From Sclerotinia nivalis (taxonomy: Eukaryota > Ascomycota > Leotiomycetes > Helotiales > Sclerotiniaceae): 64,000 nucleotides of DNA. Made by a program: the position numbers and the translations under genes. Location of the stretch: contig JAPEIS010000005.1 in the NCBI GenBank assembly GCA_029531795.1, forward strand, positions 2,168,001-2,232,000, in the 5' to 3' direction. Positions 34,115 to 47,657 of this stretch are shown here, one piece after another; the stretch's first letter is position 1; every line of letters begins with the position of its first letter. Below the pieces are notes generated by a model that did not search any database, was not told where the DNA came from, and worked only from the letters and a program-made list of their open reading frames with translations.

Positions 34115-37100
34115 TATAGGGAATCGAGGATATATATTCTGATAGAACCTTATAGATTTGAATCAAATTGCTAGTTTCGCTACTTCTTCTATGCTTCCCA
34201 AAAGATAAAAGATAACTTTAGATAATAATAACTTTGAAAGGATTTTTTGAGCATTTCCAATTTTACAAAAGTAAAAATGAAGAGAGGATTTTCTTTTTCT
34301 ATATGAATATAATATATAAGCATCTTCGTGATTGAAGCGGTTGTAATACGCTGCGAAATCGCCATGTTGAGATCTGGCTGCTAGAATATATTCTAGTATC
34401 GTTCGATCAAAAGAGAGCATAATCGATTTGTTGTTATAAGTTATAAAAAGATCATTGTAGCTTTGTAATGCTGTAGTTGTTTATAATTTAACTTTTGTTG
34501 ATTTGGTATTCGTTTTAGCGATTCTTTTTAAGGAGGCAAAAATGCAGATAGGATCAAATGGGAATAGGAGAGCTATTCCCTCTTTAGCTGTTTTATCCGC
34601 TACTTCGTTTTCGGGGATATCTAAATGTTCAGGAACCTATCGAATTCGAATTGAGTTAGGGCAAGTATATAGCAAGCAGGGCCTGAGAGGTTAAATTGTA
34701 GCTAGTTTGCAGAATTCTTCGAATATAGATTGAGAGGATCCAGTAGAATAAGAGTCTAATTGTATAACAACCTTTAGGTTATCCAAGAAAACCTAGAGGT
34801 CTGTAGCGAATCTAGTTGAGGGTAGCTGTATTGCTGTTTGAGCACTTTTCAAAGCTGCAGCTGCTTCGGTATCGAAGATTTCAGTATTACAGTCTAATGA
34901 GAAAGTCTGTCGATCTATTTGCAGATTGTATTGATAAATCACTGATCTACCTTCTGTAGTACTATCCAAAGCTTCGCTTTTCGAACTATCGAAGAAGACT
35001 TGCAAATCACTTTTTGGAATTGTAGATATAAACCTTTCGAAATCCTTAATTGTTTGTTTTTTCGAACGATCGAGAGGACTACCGATCCGGGTTTCTATAA
35101 TAATATACAGTTCTTTGTTCTTCCAAAAGGGAAAAACAATTGGATTGATATATTTAGCTTTTGAAAAAGCTAGGATAATTCTTGAGAATCTTGATTTAGC
35201 AATTCTAGCTTCAACTTTAGCTAGGATATTTTTGGTTCGAATTCGAAGGGGATGTTTAGGATCTAGCTAAACCGTTCGGGTAGCGAAACTCTAGGATATC
35301 AAATTTAGCTTAATCTCAAAAAGCATCAGATTTGATTCCTTGTATAGAACAGCAGTATTAGTTGTACGGAATATAAAGAGGATTGTTCGAGCATTAGCTA
35401 GTATAATCTTATTCAAAAACTTCAAATATCTATCTACTTGATTCGAGATTGTGAAGTTTAGACTTCGTTTCTTAGTTCGGCTAAACCACCAAGTTTCAAT
35501 TGCAAAGTAACATTTCTTCAGAATATAGATTGTAATTGTTCTTTAAAACAAAATTGATAGAATACCTCGAATTGTCCTTCCAAGCGAATACAATGTATTT
35601 ATAATAGTAAAAGCCTTAACTGAAAGGATCTGGATATGAGATTTGAAACTCAGTTCTCTATCGAAGTAAACCTCTAGCTATTTCAATAAACCTGGTTTCT
35701 CTATTATTAAAAGATTTTCTGTATGAATAATAGAACTTTCGATATCTTTCCTGAAGCCTCTAAAGAAATGTATCAATTCAGATTTCATAGAATCGAAAGT
35801 GATCCCTTCAGATTTGCTTCAATCCAAAGCCTCCAGCATTTCGGATTGTAGTTGATTACAATTAAATTGTAAGTTTGAAGAAAAAGCTACTAATCCAATG
35901 TTGTCTGTATATCCAAATCTTCGAGTAGGATTGCCTAATCAAAACAAAGGAGCTATATAAAGCATAAAAAGGATAAATGAAATTGAGGAGCCTTGTAGCA
36001 AACCATATCCAATACTAATACTGAGTTTTGTTTCGCCATCAAACCGAATACGAATTGATTGATTTATAAAGAACGATTGTATCTATCGAACTAGGTTATC
36101 AGGCCATCCTTGTTCCCTGAGTCGGCAAACCAAATATCCTGGAAGAACAGTATCAAAAGCACCTTTGATATTCATAGTTAATAAGGTAGCTTTAGAACCT
36201 GAATTCAAAGCTATTTCCAAATTATATATAAAGCAAATTGTAAGATCGATTGATGAATACAAAGGAAGCGTTCCGAACTGTTATTTGACTAATACTTTGA
36301 GGGTTATAACAATCCAGGATATCTTCTTTGCAATCAAATGTTCGAGATCTTTTTCTAATATTAAGAGCAAGACTATTGGTCTATAGGATTTAGGGCTTGT
36401 GCGATCTGATTTGTTCGGTTTCGGAACGATGGCTACAATCGTTGATCGGAAGCATTTAGGGTGGTGATCTATTTCGAAGCATTTTTGAAAGAGTTGTAAG
36501 ATATATGGTTCGATCAATGGCTATACTAATTGTAGGATCTTGGTAGGGATCTCGTCTATTCCTGGAGCTGTATTATCCGTACGAAGGATAGCAGTTTGAA
36601 TATCCTGAATTGTGATAGCAGGAAAAGTAATTGAACGAATGGAAGTTGAAAGCGAATCAAATGGGATATTGTTAACTTCAGCTGTATTGGTCAACAGATT
36701 ATTGATGAGTAAATCTCTTTTAGTTTGAATTATTGTAGCAAAAGAATGATCTAAAAAATCTATTAAAGAAGGAGTTCGATATGTTTTAATTGATTGATAC
36801 CATTTTGTTATTTTAAAAACATCTTTTATTTCCTTGATTAAATCAAATTTAGAAAGCCAGAATTCCTTTTTTACTTTTTTGACAATCTTTCGAAGATTTT
36901 GTTTTGATTCTGAAGAGTTGTTTGTTCGGTTTTCTTGAACAGCTGTCCAGCAGGTCTCGTTCTATTATAGTTGATCTATGTTTCGGCCGAGTGATCTTTG
37001 AGTTGATTCTGTATATACTGATTGTAAAGCTTGAGTGATATCTAAAGTTAATTTATTAAGATCTGTGGTTGTGTTCAGAGCTAGTAGATCTAGATTCAAT

Positions 37101-37915
37101 AGATTCTTTATTAATAAAATAGAGAAGAGTTTTTTGTTTAATATATTGATTCAGAGTCTTTGGATCGGGTTCTGAAACTTTGTATTCCAATTCAAAATTG
37201 TCAATAAGGATCGATGATCAGAAATTATATCCAAATACAATACAGAAATTGTATTGGCTGTATATAGTCCTGAAAGAAAAGCTAGATCGAGAACGTTACC
37301 CAAATTGTAGATAGATTTACTGATTGTAGAAAGAAAATTGAAAGAATTTGTATCTAATCAGATTATAAAAGATTTTGTAGAATTTGAATGTGAAGAGTAA
37401 AAGGGATTCCATTTCGAATAATGAAGGTTTAGATTCTTTGTAAGAAGTATAGAATTTAAAATATTCGAAAGTAAATTAAAGAGAGTTTGTATTGCTTGGT
37501 TTTTATTTGTACAATCTTTAAAAGTATTATAAATATTAATGATTGTAAAAATAGAATCAATTAAAGATTGAATTTGTAAAAATAATAAATCCTGGGAGGA
37601 TACAGACCAAAGCTAACTAGTTCGAATGTCTGTATTTTTTCGGGTATAAGATATTATATGAAGTTGGGTTTCTCAATTGTCGAGTGGTGTGAAAGTTTCA
37701 TAAATAGGATGGGATTTAATGATTCGGTGTGAGATATCTGAGAATGTATAAAGTTCTTGAATTAGAATTATATCAATATAAGAATCATTAGTTAAAGAAA
37801 GTGTTAATTTGTGTAAAGTAATGTTTTTGGTTATATTAGTTTGTAAAATGATTAATGGTTTAGAAGATAATCTAGGATTATATATTAAAAGGAATCGAAA
37901 AAGAAGGAGCTTTTA
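34115..37915 (-). pseudogene. LINE A4 ORF2 remnant
   Basis: Minus strand. The C-terminal domain is open at 34420-34163 (HGDFAAYYNRFNHEDAYILYS). RNase H is at about 35010-34560, with FFDSSKSEALDS, DTEAAAALKSAQTAIQ and a later HLDIPENE-type box. RT is at about 36600-35700; the active-site box near 35915 reads YTDN (from YADD). The segment 36517-36281 covers the FQKCFEI-HHPKCFR and NKSDRTSPKSYRPI motifs at the RT N-terminus. Endonuclease is at about 37900-36980. Interrupted by stops but clearly better preserved than A2 and A3. Confidence 0.82.
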
Positions 37916-37919
37916 ATGT

Positions 37920-39455
37920 AATGAAACGATTAGAAAGATTAGAAAAGGATGGTATCAATGAAGATAATATCGAAAGAATTCGGATTGAAGTTGAAGGAAT
38001 AATAGGTTCCTCTATAGGGGAATCGGTTTTTAAAATTCGAAAGCATTTTGTATTAGTACAAGTTCTAGTTTTAACTTCTTTTGAGGTTTTCTGGATAGCT
38101 TGTTTTTCCGATTTGCTTTTGAAGCTTTTGTTAGTTAGACAAAGGGAGCAATGTAGATCGTTTGCAGGATAGAGGCCTCTACAATGTAGGCACCTTGTTG
38201 GGTAAGTATAAATTGTATTGTATCAAATTGAATGATTCTTTTCTGTATATTCAATTGTATTACAGATTCGGTATCTTTTTGGACGAAAGCAAACTCGAGT
38301 ATTGTATCATTGAAAGTATCGAGTATATTGGATTATCTTGGATTTGAAAACGATTTGGGAAATGTTAATTGTAGTTTTTAGAATCCGAAGGTTCTTGGGA
38401 AGGATTGTATATTGCAAAATTGGAAAACTCAAGAATCAAATAGAATTATATAATCCGGATTCTTTGCTTTATATAGATTCAATTGTTTGGATCGCTTGTT
38501 GTTCTGTATTATCGTAGATAACATCGAGTATAGTTTCCGATTTGATTGGGACGATAATCAATTATTATGAGTTATTTAGAATTGTAATGGTTTGTGGAAT
38601 GTAATTCAATCGATAGGTAATTCATGATTGTTGTCGTTCGATTTTGCAAGTTTCGAATACTTTTTCGATTATATTTGAAAGGTTTTCTAAAGCTGTTAAG
38701 TTCGCTAAAGAGTTTGTATATAATACGAATCCAATATTTATTGTTTGGATTTCTTTTAGAAGTTTAGTATCGTTTCCTAATTGTTTTTTCAATGTATTAA
38801 GTACAACGAAGGAACTGGCTTTTCGAACTGGATGATCGAGTCCAATTCGAATAAAAAAACAAGTATCAGTTTTGTATGAGATTTGAGATTGAGTTTTGAA
38901 TTGAGATCCGGTTCGGTTCCCAGTTTTTGGGTTTGTAGATTGTATAATTGATAATAAAGGAATCGTAGTTTTTTGAGTATAAATAGAATCCTTGAGATAT
39001 TGGATTGTAAAAGGGGTTCTTATAGGTTTAGCGATTTCAAATACAAATACCGATTGAAAGGTTTGTATATTAGGGCCAAGAAGATTGATAGAAGTTTTAA
39101 TAAAAGGTTTGGTAGATCGAAAAGGATAAGATCCATTGATAAATGTATCGAAGTATTTATATGCTATAAAAAAGATATCGATATATAATACAATCAAAGG
39201 TTTTCGAAATCGAGTAGAGAGAGTCCGAACTGTTTCGATATTGAGATAATCGTTTTATAACGAAATGATGGGGCTAAAAATCTGTTGATCTTTATTTGCT
39301 CTATTAGTAACAGTATTAATTATATTAATAAAAGCTTGGGAAAGGAAGAAAGTCAAGGGGACGGGAAGTATAATAACAGAAACGCGTTTGTATAATACTT
39401 ACCGGGGCTGAAAAGTTTCGTTTTTAAATCCTATAGATGATAAAAACGATCGATT
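37920..39455 (-). pseudogene. LINE A4 ORF1 remnant
   Basis: Gag-like ORF1. The open part 39197-38622 (191 codons) covers the middle, with KPFIKTSINLLGPNIQTFQ, YLKDSIYTQKTTIPLLSIIQ and FALYTNSLANLTALENLSN. The zinc-knuckle part at about 38340-38150 matches that of A6, with stops. The protein is basic and lacks membrane segments. The start lies near 39450 by comparison with A2; no clean ATG is seen. Confidence 0.75.
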
Positions 39456-39507
39456 GATTAATAAAACGCGATAATAAACGCGTTTTTCGAAAAATTCAAT
39501 TCTTCTC

Positions 39508-39532
39508 AAGATGATTGTTAAGATGGTCGTAG
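39508..39532. repeat. Doubled target motif between LINEs A4 and B2
   Basis: AAGATGATTGTTA is followed at once by AGATGGTCGTAG. The first unit matches the motif AAGATGGTCGTAG except at four positions, three of them transitions, so two copies appear to lie in tandem with no element between them. Confidence 0.65.
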
Positions 39533-39836
39533 TGTGTGTATGTGTGTGTGTTATTATTTAACGGCCGGAGACTGGGGACGAAGTCCTCTTTCTCGTTGTA
39601 TATTTTATTGGGTTAAAGGCCGTTAGGGAGTTACTCCTGAGTTATGAATAACTATATATATATAATTATATCTAAGAATTAAAAGATTTGTAGACGTATT
39701 TCTATAGTTGTTGTGATTTTGGTTTTATTTTGTAATTTTTTAAAAGGATTATGTAATATTATCAAATCTGCTAAGCTGTAGCTGGTCCATCTTTGGCCTT
39801 GTGACTTTTCTAATACAACCGTTTATCCAAAAAAAA

Positions 39837-39873
<37 letters not shown>

Positions 39874-39924
39874 AGAAAATACAAAGGAAAAATTTCATTA
39901 TTATTAATTTATTTATTCTCGAGG

Positions 39925-42900
39925 ATATTGTTATCTTATAGGGAGGGTATGAGATTTGGTATCGGGGTAAATTCCAAAGGAAAATGTCGAAGGTATATAT
40001 CGATAAAGAAATTGATTCTATTTGTCCATTCTACCAATTTTCTGGTTTTTTTGTAAATACCGCAAAGATATAAAAGAAAAATCTCAGGTTTGCTTTTCGG
40101 ATGAAAATATTTTCTCTTAACAATGTTGCAAAAAAAGAAATACAAAAGAATTTTGTATACACCATATCTGCAAAAGGTACACATATCCTGATGATGGAAT
40201 TGTTCATGATAGGTTACAAAGTCCCTATACCCTGATCGGATAGTTATCAAACATCCTAAGAAATTTCTAGGTAGGGCAAATTCTTTGGGGAATTTCGATA
40301 ACGAATGGATTTCCAAAGTTTTATAGAATAAAAAAATCATTGTCGACTACAATTTATCAATGGCTTTTTATTATAAACCTTTGGTTTCTTTTTTGAATTC
40401 TACATATGAGGAATCTGATTTGGATTGTTCAAGAGCAACTCCTACCTTCGCTGTTTTGTCGGCTGTTTCATTCCCTGCTATATCTTTGTGCTCTGGGATT
40501 TATCAAATGCGGATTGTATTATATCTCCAGTTTGATACCAACCTTCAAAAGGATATAAAGGTTTTCTATAAAAAACCCATAAAGCTCGAAAGAAGTTGTA
40601 TCGTTACTTCGATATTATCAAAACAGATTTAGATGTTTGGGGCTATTCTGACTTTTAATAGAACAATTACAGTTTTAAGATCTTCAAATACTGCTTCAAT
40701 TTCTATATTATATATTTCCTTATGTTTGCCTATTGCAAAGCTAATTTCGCAAAGTTTGTATTCATTTAGATATCCGATAACACTACATCCTGTATTTCTA
40801 TTTGTTTGTTTCAATCCGTTAGTGAAAACTACAATGTTGTTTTGTAAAAGCAGGCTATAAAACTTGTTGAAATCGTTTGTAGTGATCCCTTTGCTTCAGC
40901 CATTGGGGTCATTTATATGATTCAGGGTTTATTCCCTTGATTCAGTTTCTAACCATTTTGACACTACTAAAGGATTGATTTGTTCTAATAATAAAAGGGA
41001 TAGTATTTTTCTGGTATATCAGGTTTTGAATATATCTCGATTTTTTTGTATCTAATTTGCTTTTTATACTAAAGGATAATAAAAATCGAATCTCTTTGTT
41101 TTGATTGTTGTTGTCGTAGTGATACTATCGAGTTCGATCTTAGGGGGTCTAAATTCTGATTCTCAATAAAGAGTAACTGTATTTATTGTTTTCCAAATTG
41201 ACAAAATTGTTTTAATACATTCCAGAGTCGTTTTAGTTAGGATATTAATATAAACATCTACTCCATTGTTTATTCTATATTCTTTCCCAAAACGTATCCT
41301 TCCCAGCTACTAGATTTTTGTTCCATAATATACCTTTTTAAGTATACATACTTTGGTTATTTATCGAAATAAATTGGTTAAAACATTCCTTATCGAATTG
41401 TTCAAAGATTTAAAAGCCTTAACAATTATTATTGTCTTTGCTATGAATTCTCTTATATACTATTTGAAAAAAAGTTTCTTGTTAAACAAAATTCCGAATC
41501 ATTTAAGGTATAATCTCCCGTTATTTAATTCTTTGATTGTAAAATTCTTTATTGGGATTGTCGAAGTTGTACTTGAATTCTGGTTCGTTCTTTGTTTCAA
41601 GAAATAAATCAATTCGGATTTGTTCAGATCGAAAATGATCTCTTCCGAGATACCCCAAAAAAAGATCTCGTTGATTGTAAAAGTAAAATATTTGATATTA
41701 TTGGATAGGGAGTTTAAAACTACTACAATAGCAATATTGTTTGTATATCCGAATTTGATTGTGTTCTTTTTTATTCTGAAGATCGGGGCGATGTATAGTA
41801 TAAAGAGAATTGATGAGATAAATAATTCTTGAAGGAATTTGTAATCAATTTCTGTTTTTGGATCGATGATCCCGTTCAGTTGGATTTGTATAGATTTTTT
41901 TATAATAAAAGAGATTAACCATTTGATTAGATTATATAACTATCCTTGCTCACACAATTTGTATATAAATCAACCTAGGAGGATTACATCGAAAACTCCC
42001 TTGATATCTAATATTAGCAAAAAAGCTGATTCATTTATACTAAAGGATTATTCAATATCATAAGTAAGATATATCATTAAATCAACTACTGATTTCAAGG
42101 GAAGGGCTCCAAATTGATGTGTGGTTATAACCTTGTAGGTGACCGATGTCTAGGATATCTGTCTAACAACCAACCATTCTAGTCCCTTGCCTAGTACTGA
42201 TAGAAGAACAATAGATCTGTACGATTTCGGGGTCAATAGATCTATCTTGTTAGGCTTAAATATAATAGCTAGGATTACACTCCAAAAGAGTTTCGGATGA
42301 TAGTCGATATCTAAACAACTGTGAAATAATATAATGACATGTGATTCAATAAATGATCAAACTTCCTTCAATATCACTATTAAGAGTTTGTTTACCCCTA
42401 AAACTATATTCCCTGTTTTGAGGATAACATCCCGTATTGAAGAATTGTTAATAATTGGGGGAAATAAGGAAATGAATAAGACTGTAAAACAATCGATGGG
42501 GATATCTCCTACTTCAATTACTCTTTTTAGAAGATTATTGATTAGGATTCTTTGTTTGACTAAGGTAGCCGTTACTAATAACGAATTGAGCACCAAAAAG
42601 TTCTTCAAAGAAAATGAATGAAAAGACCCTGTAATCCTATACCACCTAATCATTACAAAAACGTCTTTGGCCTGTTATACCTGATCCATTTTTGTATGAT
42701 AGAAGGATCTCTATACTTTCCTAATCGTTTTTCTGAATTCGCTTTTACTTGATAGCTGATGATAGTACTAAATGCGAACATCACTGCATTCAATATTCCA
42801 CCACAATTATCCTTTGTTTTAGCCTGTTGTTCTTTTAGTTACTCCATTATAAGCACTATAGATTACCGATATCAGATTTTCAGTGTACAAATCAAGATCC

Positions 42901-43735
42901 TATTCATTTCTTAAAGCCTCTTTGATTGTGGTCAGATTTGTTTCCAGGAGGAGTTTGAAGAGAGTAGAGTTTAGGCTTTTGAGCTTTAACCGTTCTGTAG
43001 TGTATTGTTATTCTGTTTCCCAAGGGATTTCGGTTATAAATAAGAAGTGATCCGATATGATATCCAGATAGATTGTTACCCTTGTATTGAATCCCATTTG
43101 AGTTAATACATTGAAACCGAAAACTAAATCTAGGATATTACCAGTTGTGTATATAGATTTGTTAATCTCAGATAAGAAGGTCAGTTATAAATTGTTTAGT
43201 TATCTAATAAAGGGAGAGGCTTCTGGAAAGTGAATGTTTTTGTAGAAAGGTTGTTAAGAAGGATGTAATAAATTAAAATCTCTGTATAGGAATATATTTT
43301 TTGTGAAGAAAATATTTGGAATATTCATAAGAGTCTAAATAATTAATTGTACCCGGATTGAAGTTCTATGGGGGGAGTTATATATATTAATAATATTGAT
43401 TTTGTGATTAAATTTGTTTTCCAATTGGAGGAAAAGTATATCCGAAAAGAAATGTAAATCTTCGGTGGAAAATTTGATTTGAGTAATGGGGATGTTTAAT
43501 TCTTTGTGAATATATGAAATCATTTTAGAACATCCGCTTTCTTTCCAATTGTCCGTAGGAGAGTAGTATTGGTATGTTGAATGTTATTTAATTAACCGAT
43601 AAGAAAGGTTTTGTAATATATATGGTTCTTGTATAAGGATAATATCGATATTTTCATTATATGTTGTTGAAAGTGTTATTTCGTGTGTAATTGTACTTCT
43701 GTCTGTATTAATTTGAAAAATGGAAAGATACTATT
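39925..43735 (-). pseudogene. LINE B2 ORF2 remnant
   Basis: Minus strand. The C-terminus is open at 40340-39936. RNase H is at about 40830-40400 (the region 40814-40629 holds the EIEAVFEDLKTVIVLL box). RT is at about 42700-41350. The segment 42653-42357 holds the N-terminal RT linker (LKNFLVLNSLLV, KQRILINNLLKRVIEVGDIPID). The active-site box near 41750-41732 reads YTNN (from YADD), so it is dead. Endonuclease is at about 43735-42900, open at 43523-43335 (SYIHKELNIPITQIKFSTEDLHFFSDILFLQL in pieces). Stops throughout. Confidence 0.78.
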
Positions 43736-43759
43736 TACTTATTATTGTGAGAATTAAAG

Positions 43760-45115
43760 AATTCAATTGCCTTTGAGGTAGCAAATCTGGTGGAGTGGAT
43801 CGTGGATGAAGGTGCTCTTAGGGGGGGTTGTGGGGGAGGGGTGTAAGGTCTAGAAAGGGTGGATTCTTCTGCTGTAGTGTTTATATTGTCGGTTAGTTTA
43901 AGGGTTGTTGTTGTTTTTGGTGCCGAAATATATCTAATTTTGTTTTGAGTATTGTTTATAACAAGGTTTGTTGTTTTTTTGATTTTATTTTTTTGTTTTT
44001 TAGTGAAACTTTTTTTTTGATTGGTATAGAAAAAACATTTTTTATTATCTGCTACATGTAGACTGTAGTAGTATAAACAACGGGGTGGGTAGGTATGTTT
44101 ACCTTATATATCGCATCTATTCGAATATTTATATTCCTTGTGGTTTGTAGTGTTGTAAAGGTAGCATTTGTTAGCTTTAGTATAGCTTCTTTTGTTGTGC
44201 CAGTTTCAGTATTTGTTGTATTAAATGATCTTGTACTTTCGGATTATTGATCGGACGGTGATTGTATATCCGAAAATATATAAGATTTTCGGGATTTGTT
44301 TTATTTTGGTGTTGTGTGGAAAATTGATGAATCAGTTGTAGGTCGAGTTAGACTTATCTGCTTTGTTGTTTGATATTTCTGCAATTGAAAGTAGAATGAT
44401 GTGTGTTAGTTCCTTAATGGTTGTAGATAGCATTTCTGGTGTTATGTTGTTGATTGTGTATTAATTGTCTTCGAAGTATTCAATTCATCTAGGAATATTG
44501 GAGATCTGGTATGAAAATTATTGTGTATTTCATTCTATTTGTACTTTCCCGATCGAAAAGTCAAAGTAGGTATAGATAGTCTATATTTGTGATTCCAGTA
44601 TGTTGATGGAATCTGGTTTGTAAAAGCAAAATGCAAATCCTGATTTTGTGTGTTGCACTTCTTTAAGGACTGTGTTGTATATTTCTAATTGATTTTTGAG
44701 GTTAATGTAAATAGTGTAAATATATATGTCCCTCATCGAATGGTTGGATGGGAGTCGGATGAAGAGTCTATTATCTTCGTTGTTTTTTCGAATGTTCTTG
44801 TCTTTTGTAATCGAAGATTTGTCCTTAGGTTTTTCCGTTTCGTTTGGTGCAGAGGTTGTAGTTTTTGCGTATGTAGTTTTAATATTGGTCTGGAAGGGTT
44901 GAAGAGTGGGGGAGGGGGTTCTAGTAATTATAAATCTTGTAAATATCGTATCAGAGATAAATACTTGAAAGTGGTTTGTTGTTACAGATACGAGTTCGTT
45001 GTTGAGTTTATTTAGGGCCTCTTTTAAATGTCGAGGAAGGTTATGGTTGTTGATGTGGTATTGGTCTAGAAATTTGACCATTGGATTGAAGAGGGATTGC
45101 CCTTTAAACGCTCTA
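43760..45115 (-). pseudogene. LINE B2 ORF1 remnant (gag-like, zinc knuckles)
   Basis: The open stretch 45081-44581 (166 codons) begins VKFLDQYHINNHNLPRHLKE and ends FAFCFYKPDSINILE, the latter analogous to FALYTNSL-x-LT in family A ORF1. Near 44185-44040 a knuckle array survives in part (NRCDI-x-GKHTYPPRC and HVADNKKC), typical of the ORF1 C-terminus in Tad-like LINEs. The middle contains a Lys/Asn-rich hinge. The N-terminus near 45115 has no clear ATG. Confidence 0.7.
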
Positions 45116-45361
45116 GTGGAAGCTGCTGTAACAGATTTCGTTAGAGCTTTCTGAAAAAATCCTTCGAAGGTGATAGATGGTATTATGAGTAATAATATTT
45201 TTTTTTTTTGTTTTTATTACGATACCCGGCGGGCAGTGTTGTTTCGTAATGTAAAGTATAAAATAAACAATATAGTTATAATCGATTTCTCTTCTGATAA
45301 AGAGAAAAGTCGTATGTGTTCCCCGATAATGTATGTTGTATATATATGTGTATGTGTGTGT

Positions 45362-45373
45362 AGATGGTCGTAG
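45362..45373. repeat. Target-motif copy between LINEs B2 and A5
   Basis: AGATGGTCGTAG, identical to 39521-39532 and 47658-47669. Confidence 0.9.
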
Positions 45374-47657
45374 TGTATGTGTGTGTGTGATATTTTTCGT
45401 CCGAGGCTCTGTACGAAGCACAGGCCTCAAATTCCCAATTGGGACAAAGGACGCCAGGGGAGGAAGGCCCCTGGGTTTCTAATTAGCTAATCTAAATTTA
45501 CTAATATTATATATACTAAATGCTTCAGTAGAGTTTATATGATTGCTATTGTATATTGAATTAATCCCTTAGGTAGATATTTCAGCTATCCTCCACAATA
45601 CAATTAGATCCCTCGATTCCTGATCTCCTCTCCTTCGTTATCGCAATCGAGCTTTTTAATATGATTTTGTTAATATAAAGATTTTTTTTTTTTTTTAAAG
45701 TTTATATAAACTTAATCTTTCCGAATCAAAACCCAACGCCTTATACAAAGAAAATCCAAAAATAATATAAAATAAAAATAAAAATAAAAATCAAAGCAAT
45801 CCTTCAATTAATAAATTATATAGAGAATCGAGGATATACATCTTAATAGAATCTTGTAAATTTGAACCAAACTGTTAATTTCGTTGTTTCTTTTATACTT
45901 CCCAAAAGATAAGGGATGACTTCAGATAATGATAACTTTGAAAGGATTTTTTGAGTATTTCCAATTTTACAAAAGTAAAAATGAAAAAAGAATTTTCTTT
46001 TCCCATATAAACATAATATATAAACATCTTCGTGATTGAAGCGATCATGATACACTGCGAAATCGCTGTATTGAGATCTGACTGCTAGAATATATCCTAG
46101 TATCGTTCGATCAAAAGAGAGCATAATCGATTTATTATTATAAATTATAAAAAGATCATTGTAACTTTGTAGTACTATAATTGTCTATAATTTAGCTTTT
46201 GCTGATTTGGTATTCGTTTTAGCGATTCTTTTCAAGGAAACGAGAGTACAGATAGAATCAAATAGGGATGGGAATGCTGCTCCTTCTTTAGCTGTTTTGT
46301 CCGCTGCTTTGTTTCCGGGGATATCTAGATGCCCAGGAACCTATCGAATTCGAATTGAACCAGGGCGAGTATATAGCAAACGGGGCCTGAGAGATCAAGC
46401 TATAGGTAGTTCACAGAATTCTTCAAATACAGATTGAAAGGATTCAGTAGAATGAAAGCCTAATCGTATAACAATCTCTAGGTTATCCAAGAAAACCTAG
46501 AGGTTTGTAGCAAATCTAGCCGAGGATAGCTGTATTGTTGCTTAAATATCTTTCAAAGCTGCAACTGCTTCAGCATCGAAGACTTCAGCATTATAGCCTA
46601 ATGAGAAAGCCTATCGATCCACTTGCAGATTGTATTGATAAATCATTGATCCACCTCCTATAACACCATCCAAAACTTCGCTTTTCGAACCATCGAAAAA
46701 GACTTGCAAATCACTTTTTGAAATTGTAGATATAAACCTTTCGAAATCCTTAGCTGCTTGTTTTTTCGAATGATCGAGAGGGTTATCGATCTGGGTTTCT
46801 GTGATAATATGTAGTTCTTTGTTCTTTCAAAGGGGAAGAGCAATTGGATTGATATATTCAGTTTTTGGAAGAGCTAGGATAATTCTTAAGAACCTTGATT
46901 CAAAAGTTTCAAATGTCCATCCACTTGATTCGAGATTGTGAAGTTTAGGCTTCGTTTCCTAATTCAGCTAAGCCACCAAGTTTCGACTACAAAGTAACAT
47001 TTCTTCAGGATATAGACTGTAACCGCTCTTTGAAGCAAAATTGATGGGATACCTCGAGTTGTCCTTCCAAGCGAATGCAGTGCGTTTGTAATAGTAAAAG
47101 CCTTAGCTGAAAGGATTTGGACATAAAATTTGAAACTCAGTTCTCTATCGAAGTAAACCCTTAATCATCTCAATAAACCTGGTTTCTCTATTATTAAAGG
47201 ATTTTCTGTATAAATAGTAGGGTTTTCGATATCTTTCCTAAAGCCTTTAAAGAAATATATCAATTCAGACTTCATAGGATCGAAAGTGATCCCTTCAGAT
47301 TTGCCCCAATCCAAAGCCTCCAGCATTTCGGATTGTAATTGATTACAATTAAATTGTAAGCTTAAAGAAAAAGCTACTAGTACAATATCGTTTGCATATC
47401 CAAATCTTCGAGTAGGATTGTCTAACCAAAACAAAGGAGCTATATAAAGCATAAAAAGAATAAATGAAATTGAGGAGTCTTATAACAAACCATATCCAAT
47501 ACTAGTACTGGGCCCTGTTTCGCCATCAAGCCGAATACGAATTGATCGATTTGTAGAGAACGATTGTATCCATCGAACTAGGTTATCAGGCCATCCTTGT
47601 TCTCTGAATCGGCGAACCAAACGTCCTGAGAGAACAGCATCAAAAGCACCTTTGATA
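45374..47657 (-). mobile_element. LINE A5, family A, 5' truncated
   Basis: 3' tail from 45374, internal T-run near 45678, ORF2 back to the RT region, where it stops in the AFDAVL segment (CAAAAGCACCTTTGATA). It is flanked by AGATGGTCGTAG on both sides (45362-45373 and 47658-47669), a perfect 12-bp duplication. It carries an internal deletion of about 215-220 bp near 46896 relative to A6. Confidence 0.9.
45810..47657 (-). pseudogene. LINE A5 ORF2 remnant (RT, RNase H)
   Basis: Minus strand. The RT part is open at 47452-47165, with FGYANDIVLVA (active-site YADD changed to YAND), EALDWGKSEGITFD and KSELIYFF. At about 46896 the sequence jumps from an ATTCAA site in the connection region to the KLLN region, losing about 72 residues, so the product could not fold normally. 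RNase H is at about 46720-46300 and the C-terminal domain is open at 46124-45843. Among the family-A copies its sequence is close to A4 and A6. Confidence 0.8.

Larger units (their letters stand above)
33680..39507 (-). mobile_element. LINE A4, full-length family A
   Basis: 3' tail from 33680 (TG run, then TTTTTCGTCCGAGG), internal T-run near 33985, ORF2, ORF1 and the conserved 5' end (GCGTTTTTCGAAAAATTC) ending near 39507. About 5.8 kb, as A2. Flanked by target-motif copies at 33667-33679 and 39508-39532, the latter a doubled, partly decayed version. Confidence 0.9.
39533..45361 (-). mobile_element. LINE B2, full-length family B
   Basis: About 5.83 kb. The 3' tail from 39533 (TG run, TTATTATTTAACGGCCGGAG) has an A-run then a T-run of about 30 near 39829-39867, followed by ORF2 (RNase H, RT, endonuclease) and ORF1 up to a TG/TATG-rich 5' end near 45361. 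It is bounded by the target motif at 39521-39532 and 45362-45373. It gives the family-B layout for the truncated B1. Confidence 0.88.

Noticed and set aside
45113..45430. Minus-strand open frame of 105 codons spanning the B2/A5 boundary
   Set aside because: It crosses a LINE 5' end, a target-motif copy and another LINE tail, so it cannot be one gene.
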